DNA from: Roseibacillus persicicus
GTDB lineage: Bacteria; Verrucomicrobiota; Verrucomicrobiia; Verrucomicrobiales; Akkermansiaceae
DNA: 64,000 nucleotides
Direction: 5' to 3'
Assembly: GCF_014651675.1 (NCBI RefSeq)
Contig: NZ_BMXI01000005.1
Location: 1-64,000 of the forward strand
Of this stretch, positions 50,446-58,427 are shown piece by piece; position 1 is the stretch's first letter, and every line of letters starts with the position of its first letter. The position numbers and the translations under genes were made by a program. The notes under the pieces are model-generated. The model was not told where the DNA came from. It ran no database searches and saw only the letters and a program-made list of their open reading frames with translations.

Positions 50446-53400
50446 CTATTCCACCACGAGCTCGCCCTTCATGATGATCCAATGCCCCGGGAAGGTGCAC
50501 AGGTAGGGGTAGGTTCCGAGAGTCTTGGGAGCCACGAAGCGCAGGGTCTCGCTCTCTCCCGGCGCCAGAAGTTTGGACGCCTGGAGGATGCGCTTGTCTT
50601 CGGGAATGAAGTGTTTCGCGGCCCCGTCACGGTCCTTTGCCATCTCGTTGGCGGCTTCTCCGATTTCTTCAATCGGCGTGTCCTTGGCCAGCAAGACGAA
50701 GTTGTGGGCCGTAGCGTCAGGGTTGTTGAAGATGAGTTTGACGGGCTGTCCGGCCTTTGCGGTGAGCTGGTCCTTGGTGAAAAGCAGGCGCTCGGGGATG
50801 CAGCCGATTTCGAGGGTTTGGAGGCCCTTCTGTTGATCAAAGGTCTGGTGAGCTTTGCTTTTGGTTGGCCCAGCTTTTTTCTCGGGAGCGGTCAGGGTCT
50901 TCAGTTTCTTTTCAATCTCACCCGCATCGGAGCGCCCCTCCCAATGTCGGAGCAAGTTGGCGGAGCCAAATGACGATTGGATGGCATAGGTGAGGTGAAG
51001 ACCTGCCTCTTGATCGAGAACCGGAAGAACAGCTTCCAGTGCTCCCGGCGTGCCCACGTAGCTGGCGGCGATGACTGCCTCGCGACGCACATGTTGCGAA
51101 GGGTGGCTCGCGGCCGAGGAAAGAATGCTCACCGTCTCCTGATTGCCCATTTCTTCGTGCCAGAACCTCACCGGTCCCAGCGCGGCGGCCGCAGCGTGAG
51201 GATTGGAGCTGGAAGAGAGTTTTTTCAGGAGAGACAGATTCGGGGAATCAATGCCTTGCGAAAGCCAGAGCGCTTCTAACAGGTGGTGTTCGTGGCGGGC
51301 GGACTTTTCATCCAATCCGTCGAGCCAGACCGAGAGCTGGGCGTTCACGATGGCGGGCTCGCGGCTGCGAAGCTCGCGCTTGCTCCAGTAGCGGGTGCGG
51401 TATTGCGCGGACTTGAGGTTATCTAACAGCTCGGCGATAGAAGCGTCTTCCAGTTGAGGGGGGTCGGAGAGTTGGGCTCCCTTGGGAACGATGCGCCAGA
51501 TTCGGCCGGCCTTGCGATCCCGCCGGGGATCGCGCAGGGAATATTGGGCGTGACCTTTGACGGGATTATACCAGTCGCAGACATAGGCCGCTCCACGAGG
51601 CCCGAAGCGCAGGTCCACCGGAATAAAGGAGAGGTTGGTGGAGAAGATGAGGTCGCTGACAAATTCCTCCGTAAAGTGGTCTTCCTTCTCGACCCACTTG
51701 TGGATTTCGATCTTATTCGTCGGCTTGTAGCGGGCCTTCAGAAAGCCGCCCTGCATCTCTTGGGGCCAAAACGGAAAGTCCACGAAGTCCTGCCCGCACG
51801 TGCCCGAGTAGGCTTGGACGATTTTGGAATCAACCCGTGGATGCTGCTTGGGATAGGGAGGGTTGGTGGCGTGAAAGGTGGAGGCGAACACGGGGTGGGA
51901 GGCTACATGGTTCCCCCAGTCATCGAAGGTCACTCCCCAAGGGTTGGTGTTGGGATAGGCCCCGAAGGCGGTGAGACGCTTGCTGCTGGGATGGTAGAGA
52001 AACCACGAGGAGTTCTTGGCGCGAATGGGACCGTAGGAGGTTTCCACCTGACTGTTGTGAAAGATGGATTCGCGGAACAGCAAGTCGCCGCCGGGGGTCC
52101 AGGTGAAGTCGTGCAGGGCATGGTGGGAGTCCTCGCAGCCGAACCCGGTGAAGAGAATTTCCCGCGTGTCCGCGCGGTCGTCGCCATCGAGGTCCTGCAA
52201 GTAGGTCAGGTGGGGTTCCTCGGAAAGATAGACCCCGCCCTTGCCATCCAAGGCAAAGGAAAGAGGGATGTGCAAGTCGTCAGCGAAGGTGGTGCACTTG
52301 TCCGCTTTGCCATCGCCATCGGTGTCCTCGAGGATGATGAGCTTGTCCATCGCCCTTTGCCCCGGATAGACATGCGGATAGGTCGTGGAGCAGGAGACCC
52401 ACATGCGGCCGCGCTCGTCCCAACGCATCTGGATGGGGCAAGCCAGTTCAGGAAAGTCTTCTTCCGAAGCGAAGAGATTGACCTCGAAGCGTGGGTCGAC
52501 CTCGAAGGCCTTCAACTCGTCCTCCGGCGAGAGCCATTCGTTCGCGCCCCGGGCCAACAAGACCTCGTCCATCTTGGGCAGGTTGGAGTCATCGGGTTGG
52601 GTGGGTGTTCCGGCGGCAGTTTTCCAAATCGCCTGGTCGCGATTGGCCACCATCAGATCGAAGTTGCGCATCGCAGGCAGGAAGTCGAGGTAGCCGTAGC
52701 TCTTGTTGCGTGCCCCCGTGTAGTAGTAGGTGTTGAGGGGGCGGTAGCGGTAGAAGAATTGGGTGGCCTTATCGACCACCAGCGCGCGGAGTCCCTCGTC
52801 GATGGGAGGCGCTTGTTTTCCGAACAGTCCCTCGAAAGCCGCTTGCGCGAAAAGCTGGTGCCCGGTCGCGTTCAAGGCGCTGCCATCGGTGGTGGGAGGT
52901 TCTTCCGAGGCGGCGAAAAGCTTCTGGCTTTGCTCAAAGTGATCGACGAAGGCGACTCCGTGTCGGGCCGCGACTTCCTTCATCGCCTTGCTGTAGAGCG
53001 CGAGGTTGGCGTTGTTCATCCGGGCCGCCGGAACGTCCTCGAGATCGACATGCGGGGTGGGGGAGAGTAGCACGATTTGCGCGCCAGTTTTCCCGTTGTA
53101 GGCGTGAGTCTTGAGGTGAGTCAGGGCCTTCTCCAACCGGATGCGAAACGAGGAAAGACCCTCGGGGCCGGCAAAGGACTCGTTGGTGCCAAAGGCTGCC
53201 ACGATGAGGTCGGCCTTGAAATAATGCAGGTGCTGGTCGAGGTCGGCGAAGTTGTCGGGGCGAGGCTGCAGGTCCACCTCATCAGCGGGCCAAGCCAGAT
53301 TGCGCACCGAGAGTTCCTTTTTGGGAAAAGCCTGATGCAGCAGGGTTTCCAAGTGGCCGTAGCGTCGTTCGTTATCTAACAGTAGGTTGCCGATGAGGGC

Positions 53401-54651
53401 GATGCGGGTGCGGGGGGCGACCTTGAGAGGGAGCTGAGTTGCAACCGCCTCTGTTGTTTGGGGTCGAGGAGAGGTTGCTAGATTGAGATAGAAACTGGCC
53501 AACGAGGGGTCTTCTTCTGGTGCTTCGGTCTCGAGGAGATTGTTGCGGCCGTCTTTCTGTTTGATTCTCGCTTCTCTCGCAGGCGCCGCTTGGGGCTTCT
53601 TTTTTTGCTTCGCTTCGGATGCCTTCTTTTTTCTCGTGTCGATGGGGTCGTGATTCTTGCCAGTGGGCATGATGGGCGATTCCCAACCCGCGAGATCCGA
53701 GGGTTTCACATTGCGCACGTTGCCGGGAGGGCCGTAGACGTGGGGCTGGAAGGGACCCACGAAGTTGACCGCGAGGTCGGGCTTGATTTTCGACTCCAGT
53801 CCGCAGGCCCAGAGAGTGCCGTTGACGATGAGGCGGCGGTAGTTTTCGTCTAACAGGTCTTGGGAAGCGCCTTGGGTGGAATGGAAGACGCGGTGCTTTT
53901 TCCCGTCCTTGCTGGTGTAATGGCGGGTCCAGGCTGAGGCGTTGGCGGGCTTGCTCTTATCGACTTCCGCCTTCGGGTCCATGGAGACCAATGGCTGTGA
54001 ATTCACCAAAACAGTGAAGTCGGGGGCGGGGATGCCCACATAGGCTCCGGCATGGCAAAAGGCCTCGCCGACTCCTTGGAGGATGGGGTGTTTCTCTTGG
54101 CCCTCTGCAATCGTGAGGCGGGTTCCTTGCACATGATTTTTTCCATAATGGCCCACCCAAGTGTTGCCGAGGATCTGATGTCCAAAGCCCCCCTCGTAGC
54201 CCTTCACCTTCGAGTTGAAACTGTATTTCGCATAGGGCGAGTCGGCCGGAATCTTGAAGGCATGGGACGCGGTGCGCAGTCCCACCACGGGGCCTCCTTT
54301 GTCGAGATAGGCGATGAGGTGGTCCATCTCTTCTGCTGGGAGATCAAGGAAGCGGGTGAAGATGAAGAACAAGTCGGCATCAGCCAAAGCCGCCAAGCCG
54401 GAAACCTGGGAGGAGCCTGCCTTCAGGTGTCCTTCGTCGTCCACTCCAAACACTACCGTGCACTTAAATCCATGATGCTTGGCGAGGATACGAGCGAGCG
54501 CGGGACAGGTCTCTTCCGCCCGGTATTCGTGGTCACTGGCAAGAAAGACAATGTGCTTTCCCTCGCCGATGCCAGGCCCGCCCGGATAAACGACAGCGGT
54601 GCTGGCCCAGAGAGGGCAAATGAGAAGGGCGAGAAAGAGTAGGATTTTCAT
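50446..54651 (-). CDS. Fusion of ThuA-like, SGNH-like, PVC propeller, HEAT and cupredoxin domains
   Basis: 1,401 residues with a signal peptide. In order: a ThuA/GATase-like domain (about 30-290; HIVFLASDHEYRAEETCP, YLDKGGPVVGLRTASHAFK), an SGNH-hydrolase-like domain (about 410-620; ALIGNLLLDNERRYGHLETL, where the usual catalytic Ser is replaced), a PVC-type membrane-bound dehydrogenase propeller (about 715-1075; WDERGRMWVSCSTTYPHVYP, LILEDTDGDGKADKCTTFAD), HEAT-like helices (1085-1235) and a cupredoxin (1270-1401) with copper ligands in TAHNFVL and YLCTFPGHWIIM. It is typical of the PVC group and may be an extracellular electron-transfer sugar oxidation complex. No haem motif is seen. Confidence 0.85.
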   Translation of the reverse strand: MKILLFLALLICPLWASTAVVYPGGPGIGEGKHIVFLASDHEYRAEETCPALARILAKHHGFKCTVVFGVDDEGHLKAGSSQVSGLAALADADLFFIFTRFLDLPAEEMDHLIAYLDKGGPVVGLRTASHAFKIPADSPYAKYSFNSKVKGYEGGFGHQILGNTWVGHYGKNHVQGTRLTIAEGQEKHPILQGVGEAFCHAGAYVGIPAPDFTVLVNSQPLVSMDPKAEVDKSKPANASAWTRHYTSKDGKKHRVFHSTQGASQDLLDENYRRLIVNGTLWACGLESKIKPDLAVNFVGPFQPHVYGPPGNVRNVKPSDLAGWESPIMPTGKNHDPIDTRKKKASEAKQKKKPQAAPAREARIKQKDGRNNLLETEAPEEDPSLASFYLNLATSPRPQTTEAVATQLPLKVAPRTRIALIGNLLLDNERRYGHLETLLHQAFPKKELSVRNLAWPADEVDLQPRPDNFADLDQHLHYFKADLIVAAFGTNESFAGPEGLSSFRIRLEKALTHLKTHAYNGKTGAQIVLLSPTPHVDLEDVPAARMNNANLALYSKAMKEVAARHGVAFVDHFEQSQKLFAASEEPPTTDGSALNATGHQLFAQAAFEGLFGKQAPPIDEGLRALVVDKATQFFYRYRPLNTYYYTGARNKSYGYLDFLPAMRNFDLMVANRDQAIWKTAAGTPTQPDDSNLPKMDEVLLARGANEWLSPEDELKAFEVDPRFEVNLFASEEDFPELACPIQMRWDERGRMWVSCSTTYPHVYPGQRAMDKLIILEDTDGDGKADKCTTFADDLHIPLSFALDGKGGVYLSEEPHLTYLQDLDGDDRADTREILFTGFGCEDSHHALHDFTWTPGGDLLFRESIFHNSQVETSYGPIRAKNSSWFLYHPSSKRLTAFGAYPNTNPWGVTFDDWGNHVASHPVFASTFHATNPPYPKQHPRVDSKIVQAYSGTCGQDFVDFPFWPQEMQGGFLKARYKPTNKIEIHKWVEKEDHFTEEFVSDLIFSTNLSFIPVDLRFGPRGAAYVCDWYNPVKGHAQYSLRDPRRDRKAGRIWRIVPKGAQLSDPPQLEDASIAELLDNLKSAQYRTRYWSKRELRSREPAIVNAQLSVWLDGLDEKSARHEHHLLEALWLSQGIDSPNLSLLKKLSSSSNPHAAAAALGPVRFWHEEMGNQETVSILSSAASHPSQHVRREAVIAASYVGTPGALEAVLPVLDQEAGLHLTYAIQSSFGSANLLRHWEGRSDAGEIEKKLKTLTAPEKKAGPTKSKAHQTFDQQKGLQTLEIGCIPERLLFTKDQLTAKAGQPVKLIFNNPDATAHNFVLLAKDTPIEEIGEAANEMAKDRDGAAKHFIPEDKRILQASKLLAPGESETLRFVAPKTLGTYPYLCTFPGHWIIMKGELVVE

Positions 54652-54703
54652 GAGATTAAATGACTGACTTGAGATAAATGTTCGCTGCGGCCGGGATGTG
54701 AAT

Positions 54704-55516
54704 TTAATAGCGGACGGAGATGGTCCCTAGAGTCGAATTGGAAGAGAGAATTCCAGACAATGAGGTCTTCCCCTCTGGACTGAACTCCGAACGCTGGAGG
54801 GTCATTAACAGGGAGCCGTTCGGGCCGGGGGCAACCGCCTGCTCTTGATCGGATGAGACTTGACCGTCAGTGGAGAAAAAATACAGAGAGTCCGGGGAGC
54901 CGCCCCAACCATCCGGGGGCGTCAGTTGGAGTTGGATCGGGGTGGCGTCGGGAGCTGTTAGAAGCTTCGCTTGCCACTCGGCGAGCGCCTTGGGTAGCTC
55001 GGCATCGGCACGGGCGAAGAACGGTCGGGTCCTGGGATCGGGCTTCGAAGTGCTTGCAACTGGCAAAGTGAGGGAAACCTTTTGCTGCCCCGGATGGCAG
55101 GTTCGCGCGCAGGCCATCCAGATCGCTTCGGCCTCCAGTGTGATCTCACCGGAGGGAAGAGTCGCTGGTGGAGTCATGGTCACGGTCAGGAGAACCTCGC
55201 GGTGATATCCGTGCGCGGGGTGCCCGGCCATATCGACTTTTTCAGGGAAAGGCCATTGAATGGGAGCTGCGGAAAACCCCTCCGGGAGAGACCAGTTCAG
55301 CTGGGTTGCGATGCCAACTATGCCGGGGTTCTGCCAGTAGGTGTGAAAGCCTTCGTCGTGTTGAATGCGCAATCCCACGCGAAATTCTTCGCCGGGAACA
55401 ATAGCAGAGACTTCAGAAATCAGCGCCAACTGGACTCCGGTGGGAGCTTGCTCGTCCGCGTGGGACGAGCCCAGGGGCAGGAGGAGAAGTGAGAGGAGGG
55501 AAAAGATCGTTTTGAT
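54704..55516 (-). CDS. DsbD N-terminal-domain protein, ATC start
   Basis: 270 residues as read here. The core has the DsbD N-domain (DsbC-interacting) pattern: EEFRVGLRIQHDEGFHTYWQ, FPEKVDMAGHPAHGYHREVL and WMACARTCHPGQQKVSLTLP, with two cysteines placed to take electrons from a membrane DsbD. No ATG lies in frame upstream of TTG 55429, but the frame stays open to TAG 55522 and encodes an excellent signal peptide (KTIFSLLSLLLLPLGSSHAD) whose first codon would be ATC at 55516. So either ATC starts, or an ATG was mutated. The DsbD membrane and thioredoxin domains are absent. Same strand as the phosphatase upstream. Confidence 0.7.
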   Translation of the reverse strand: MKTIFSLLSLLLLPLGSSHADEQAPTGVQLALISEVSAIVPGEEFRVGLRIQHDEGFHTYWQNPGIVGIATQLNWSLPEGFSAAPIQWPFPEKVDMAGHPAHGYHREVLLTVTMTPPATLPSGEITLEAEAIWMACARTCHPGQQKVSLTLPVASTSKPDPRTRPFFARADAELPKALAEWQAKLLTAPDATPIQLQLTPPDGWGGSPDSLYFFSTDGQVSSDQEQAVAPGPNGSLLMTLQRSEFSPEGKTSLSGILSSNSTLGTISVRY

Positions 55517-55575
55517 TCCCTAGATACCGCCCGAGAGCTCGTGGGTTGTCAGATAATTCTCGGCAGCAAAGCTCT

Positions 55576-57558
55576 TCAGTTTGCCGTGAGATCTTCGATC
55601 AAATAGGGGTCGAGTGAGAAGTCAGAGCTGGTGAGCGAGACATTAAAGCCCTCGATCGCAATGACATTCTGGCCGATCACAAAGTGCTGCGCGAATTCTT
55701 TCAGGCTATAATACTCGAAGCCACTGGCCTCGTGGCTGGCGATGGTAAACTTGCCATTTGGGCTTCGACGCACGGAGCGTGAAATCGCCTGATGGCCATT
55801 GATGTGGAGAATGAAGCCGTCGTCGAAATTGATAGCCACGCCGAGTTTCGCCAAGTTGGTGCCCTCGGGAATTTCAAATTCCTTGCGGATGTAGACCTCG
55901 GTATATTTTTTCGCCATGTCTTTGAATACGGTGCGATCATCGCTATCGCCGTAGCCAAAGCCGGCAGGACCTTTGGCCCAGCCCTCTTCCGCGGCATCGA
56001 AGCCCACGCGGGTCCACATCTCTGTTTCCGGCTTCTGATCGTGTGCGAGATAGCTCCACTCATCATTGCGCGGAATGAGGGGGGTGAACTTTTTGGGGAG
56101 TGGCTGGGGGATGCTCTTCTCTCCCGCCAGCTTGGCCAGTCGGGCCGCTTCCCGGGTGGCGGGAGCTCCCAATACTCCCGCTCCCGTTCGCTCCTCGGTT
56201 TCGCGCGTTGCGATGCGGGGGTTGGCAATCACTTCGTGACTGACCTGTCCCTCCTTCTTGATTTGAAAACGGTCGCGCTCCTTACCATTGAGGTCGATCA
56301 TCACCGCGTCGAGGGTATCGCCCGAGATGTCGAGAATGGTGGAGCCGTGGTCCAAGACGATGGAGCGCATGATTGGCATCACGCCTCTGGAATTTCTACC
56401 CAAGGCTCCTCCGTGTCCGGTCACGATGGCGACGGTGCCCTTGTGGGGAGTGACTTCCCCGGGCTTTTGATAAGCGCCATCGCCGGTCGGGTGGCCGTCG
56501 CCATCGTCGAGGACAACGCCGTCGGCCGTGGTCGGGGTGTGGTAGGCTTTGTCGATCAGCATGGAGCGTTCGTAGATGTGCGAATGCCCACTAAGCACGA
56601 GGTCCACGCCCCCGGCCTCCAGAATGGGCATGATGGATTCGCGCATCTCAATGAGCTCGATCTCAATGTCGCTATCGTGGGTGCCTTTGGTGTAGGGCGG
56701 GTGATGCCAGAAGCCGATGATCCACTTGGCCCCGGTTGCTGCCAGATCGCGCTTCAACCATTGTGCCATTTTTCCCTTTTCGCTCCGGTCGACATCGTAG
56801 GAATTGAGGCAGATGAAATGAGCGGTTCCGTAATCGAAGGAGTAGTAGGACTCGTTGCCCGAGGGGATTCCTCCGGACTCGCCTTGGGTCGGGTTGACGT
56901 AGGCATCGAAGAAGGGACCCACCCCCTTGCGGCCGTTCGACGACTTGCCCTCATGATTTCCCAAGGCGGCCCAGCAACCGATGGATTGAAGGGTGACCTG
57001 ATAGGGCTCGAAGAAGCGGCTTTGGAATTGCGGGTCGGTTCCTTGGCCGTAGGCCATGTCTCCCACGTGCAGGTAGAGATCAAGCGGGCTCTCCGCAGTG
57101 TAGGCCAGCATCGCGGAGTGAACTTTACGCTGGTGGATCTGTCCCGTGCCAGAGTCTCCTACGACCCACACCCGGGTATCTCTTTCCTCGCCGATCAGGG
57201 GGTGGGTTTGGAGTTGGTAGGAGGCATCGTCCGGGGTCAGACGTTGGTCGCCGTCGAAGATTGCATATTGGTAGGTGTGGTCGGGTTGCAAGCCGGTGAG
57301 CGTCGCTTCGAATTGGAGTTGGCCCTCGGGAATCGCGCTCAAGCTTTTTTGACCACGTGTGAGGATGGAGCGACCTGAACAGGATTTTGCCGCATGGCCC
57401 TCTTGCCAATAACGCACCACGGGAGCTTCCATCTCGCCCTGCGTTCGCCAGACGATGGTCATTCCTTCCGAGTGCCCCAACTGAAGATAAGGACCGCGGG
57501 TGATCTCAGCAGCCGTGAGGGAGAAACAGGATAGAAAGAGAGGAAAGGCGAGGCGCAT
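55576..57558 (-). CDS. Purple acid phosphatase-like metallophosphoesterase, secreted
   Basis: 660 residues from ATG 57558 (MRLAFPLFLSCFSLTAAEIT, signal peptide); an ATG 35 codons upstream adds a non-signal sequence. The N-terminal FN3-like domain (about 18-115) is followed by the dimetal phosphatase core: VVGDSGTG, LHVGDMAYG, LGNHEGK, FWHHPPY and SGHSHIYER. The tyrosine in GDMAY is the charge-transfer ligand that makes these enzymes purple. A C-terminal beta-jelly-roll (YLAHDQKPETEMWTRVGFDA, INFDDGFILHINGHQ) is extra. It hydrolyses phosphate esters, useful for phosphate scavenging. The DsbD-domain gene follows on the same strand. Confidence 0.9.
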   Translation of the reverse strand: MRLAFPLFLSCFSLTAAEITRGPYLQLGHSEGMTIVWRTQGEMEAPVVRYWQEGHAAKSCSGRSILTRGQKSLSAIPEGQLQFEATLTGLQPDHTYQYAIFDGDQRLTPDDASYQLQTHPLIGEERDTRVWVVGDSGTGQIHQRKVHSAMLAYTAESPLDLYLHVGDMAYGQGTDPQFQSRFFEPYQVTLQSIGCWAALGNHEGKSSNGRKGVGPFFDAYVNPTQGESGGIPSGNESYYSFDYGTAHFICLNSYDVDRSEKGKMAQWLKRDLAATGAKWIIGFWHHPPYTKGTHDSDIEIELIEMRESIMPILEAGGVDLVLSGHSHIYERSMLIDKAYHTPTTADGVVLDDGDGHPTGDGAYQKPGEVTPHKGTVAIVTGHGGALGRNSRGVMPIMRSIVLDHGSTILDISGDTLDAVMIDLNGKERDRFQIKKEGQVSHEVIANPRIATRETEERTGAGVLGAPATREAARLAKLAGEKSIPQPLPKKFTPLIPRNDEWSYLAHDQKPETEMWTRVGFDAAEEGWAKGPAGFGYGDSDDRTVFKDMAKKYTEVYIRKEFEIPEGTNLAKLGVAINFDDGFILHINGHQAISRSVRRSPNGKFTIASHEASGFEYYSLKEFAQHFVIGQNVIAIEGFNVSLTSSDFSLDPYLIEDLTAN

Positions 57559-57724
57559 GCACAAGAGAGTAGCGGAATCGGGAATTGAAACAAGATGTCC
57601 CCATCCCGCAGAAAAGACTAAGCCGAAGAGGGCGGAGCTGGGCTCTACAGTGCTGGGAGCCAAAAAGTTGCGCTTGCGAGAGGATGTGGTAGCTTAAGGT
57701 GTCCTTATCAAAGGGCATTTAATC

Positions 57725-58303
57725 ATGAAATTGAAATTCGTATTCACGATGATGGCTGCTAGCGGTCTTCTCGTTGCGCCAGCTCTCGCCGATAATCACG
57801 GCGAAGGCAAGAAGGCTGCAGCGGAAGCGGTGGCAGACGGCTCGGTGACCGCCTATGTGGTCGCCGCAACTGGTGGGGGCTGAGGCGCAGCAGGAAAGGT
57901 CAGTTCGGCCTTGAAAAGTCAGCCCGGAGTCAAAAGCGTAATCCTCTCGGGCCTGCGTGCAACGGTGGTCATGGACGGCGATGCCGCTCTGGACGAAGCA
58001 AAAGTCAAAGCCGCCCTCAAGGGGAAAGGCATGGGCTTCGCCTCCATGGAGAAACAAGAAATCACCCGACCCAAGGTGGCCTACGAGCTCATTGTGAGCG
58101 GTGCCACTTGAGCGATCAAAAATGACAAAGCCCGTGTGGCTTTGGAAAAATTGGACGGGGTTTCGGGAGCGTTTGTGAACAACAAGATCGCCATCCACTT
58201 CTCGGAAGAGAAGGAACTCGATGAGAAGCTGATAGCTTCCACCATCAATGAGTTCGGGATGAAGGTGAAGAGCTCGAAGAAGCTCTCTACGCTTCCATTC
58301 TAA
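57725..58303 (+). CDS. Secreted double-selenocysteine protein with two tandem HMA-like domains
   Basis: 192 codons from ATG 57725 to TAA 58301-58303, with TGA at codon 53 (57881-57883) and codon 129 (58109-58111). A signal peptide (MAASGLLVAPALA) is followed by two similar beta-alpha-beta-beta-alpha-beta units: VTAYVVAATGGG-U-GAAGKVSSALKSQPGVKSV and VAYELIVSGAT-U-AIKNDKARVALEKLDGVSG. In HMA domains (GMTCxxC...LxGV) the metal cysteine sits in the same loop, and U129 aligns with the first Cys of CxxC. U53 falls one residue away. Each TGA is followed by a hairpin at bacterial SECIS distance. A strong terminator follows the TAA. The alternative is a pseudogene with two nonsense codons. selA, selB, selC and selD are not in the window. 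Confidence 0.75.
57896..57912 (+). promoter_or_regulatory. bSECIS-like hairpin after the first TGA
   Basis: A 6-bp stem AAGGTC / GGCCTT (one G-T pair) with loop AGTTC. The loop starts 18 nt after the TGA at 57881-57883 and contains GU, as in bacterial SECIS elements, which lie just downstream of the UGA inside the coding sequence. Confidence 0.55.
58126..58144 (+). promoter_or_regulatory. bSECIS-like hairpin after the second TGA
   Basis: A perfect 7-bp stem CAAAGCC / GGCTTTG with loop CGTGT. The loop starts 21 nt after the TGA at 58109-58111 and contains GU. It is the more convincing of the two hairpins. Confidence 0.65.
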
Positions 58304-58323
58304 AACATTCTAACAGAAATCGG

Positions 58324-58360
58324 GAGGTCCGTCGCAGAGATGCGTCGGGCCTCTTTTTTT
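58324..58360 (+). terminator. Strong intrinsic terminator of the selenoprotein gene
   Basis: A stem of GAGGTCCGTCGCA / TGCGTCGGGCCTC, 12 of 13 positions paired (one G-T), with loop GAGA, followed by seven T. It lies 20 bases after the TAA at 58303, which supports that TAA, and not either TGA, as the end of the gene. Confidence 0.92.
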
Positions 58361-58427
58361 GTAGCCTCCGAACGAAGGTCTCCTCTTCAGGTGGTGTTGG
58401 TCAGTTTTTCTAACAAAATCTAACAAC

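Noticed and set aside
57881-58111. Reading the two TGA codons as nonsense in a pseudogene
   Set aside because: Kept only as the alternative: both are TGA, fall at matching loop positions, have SECIS-like hairpins, and the frame and terminator are otherwise intact.
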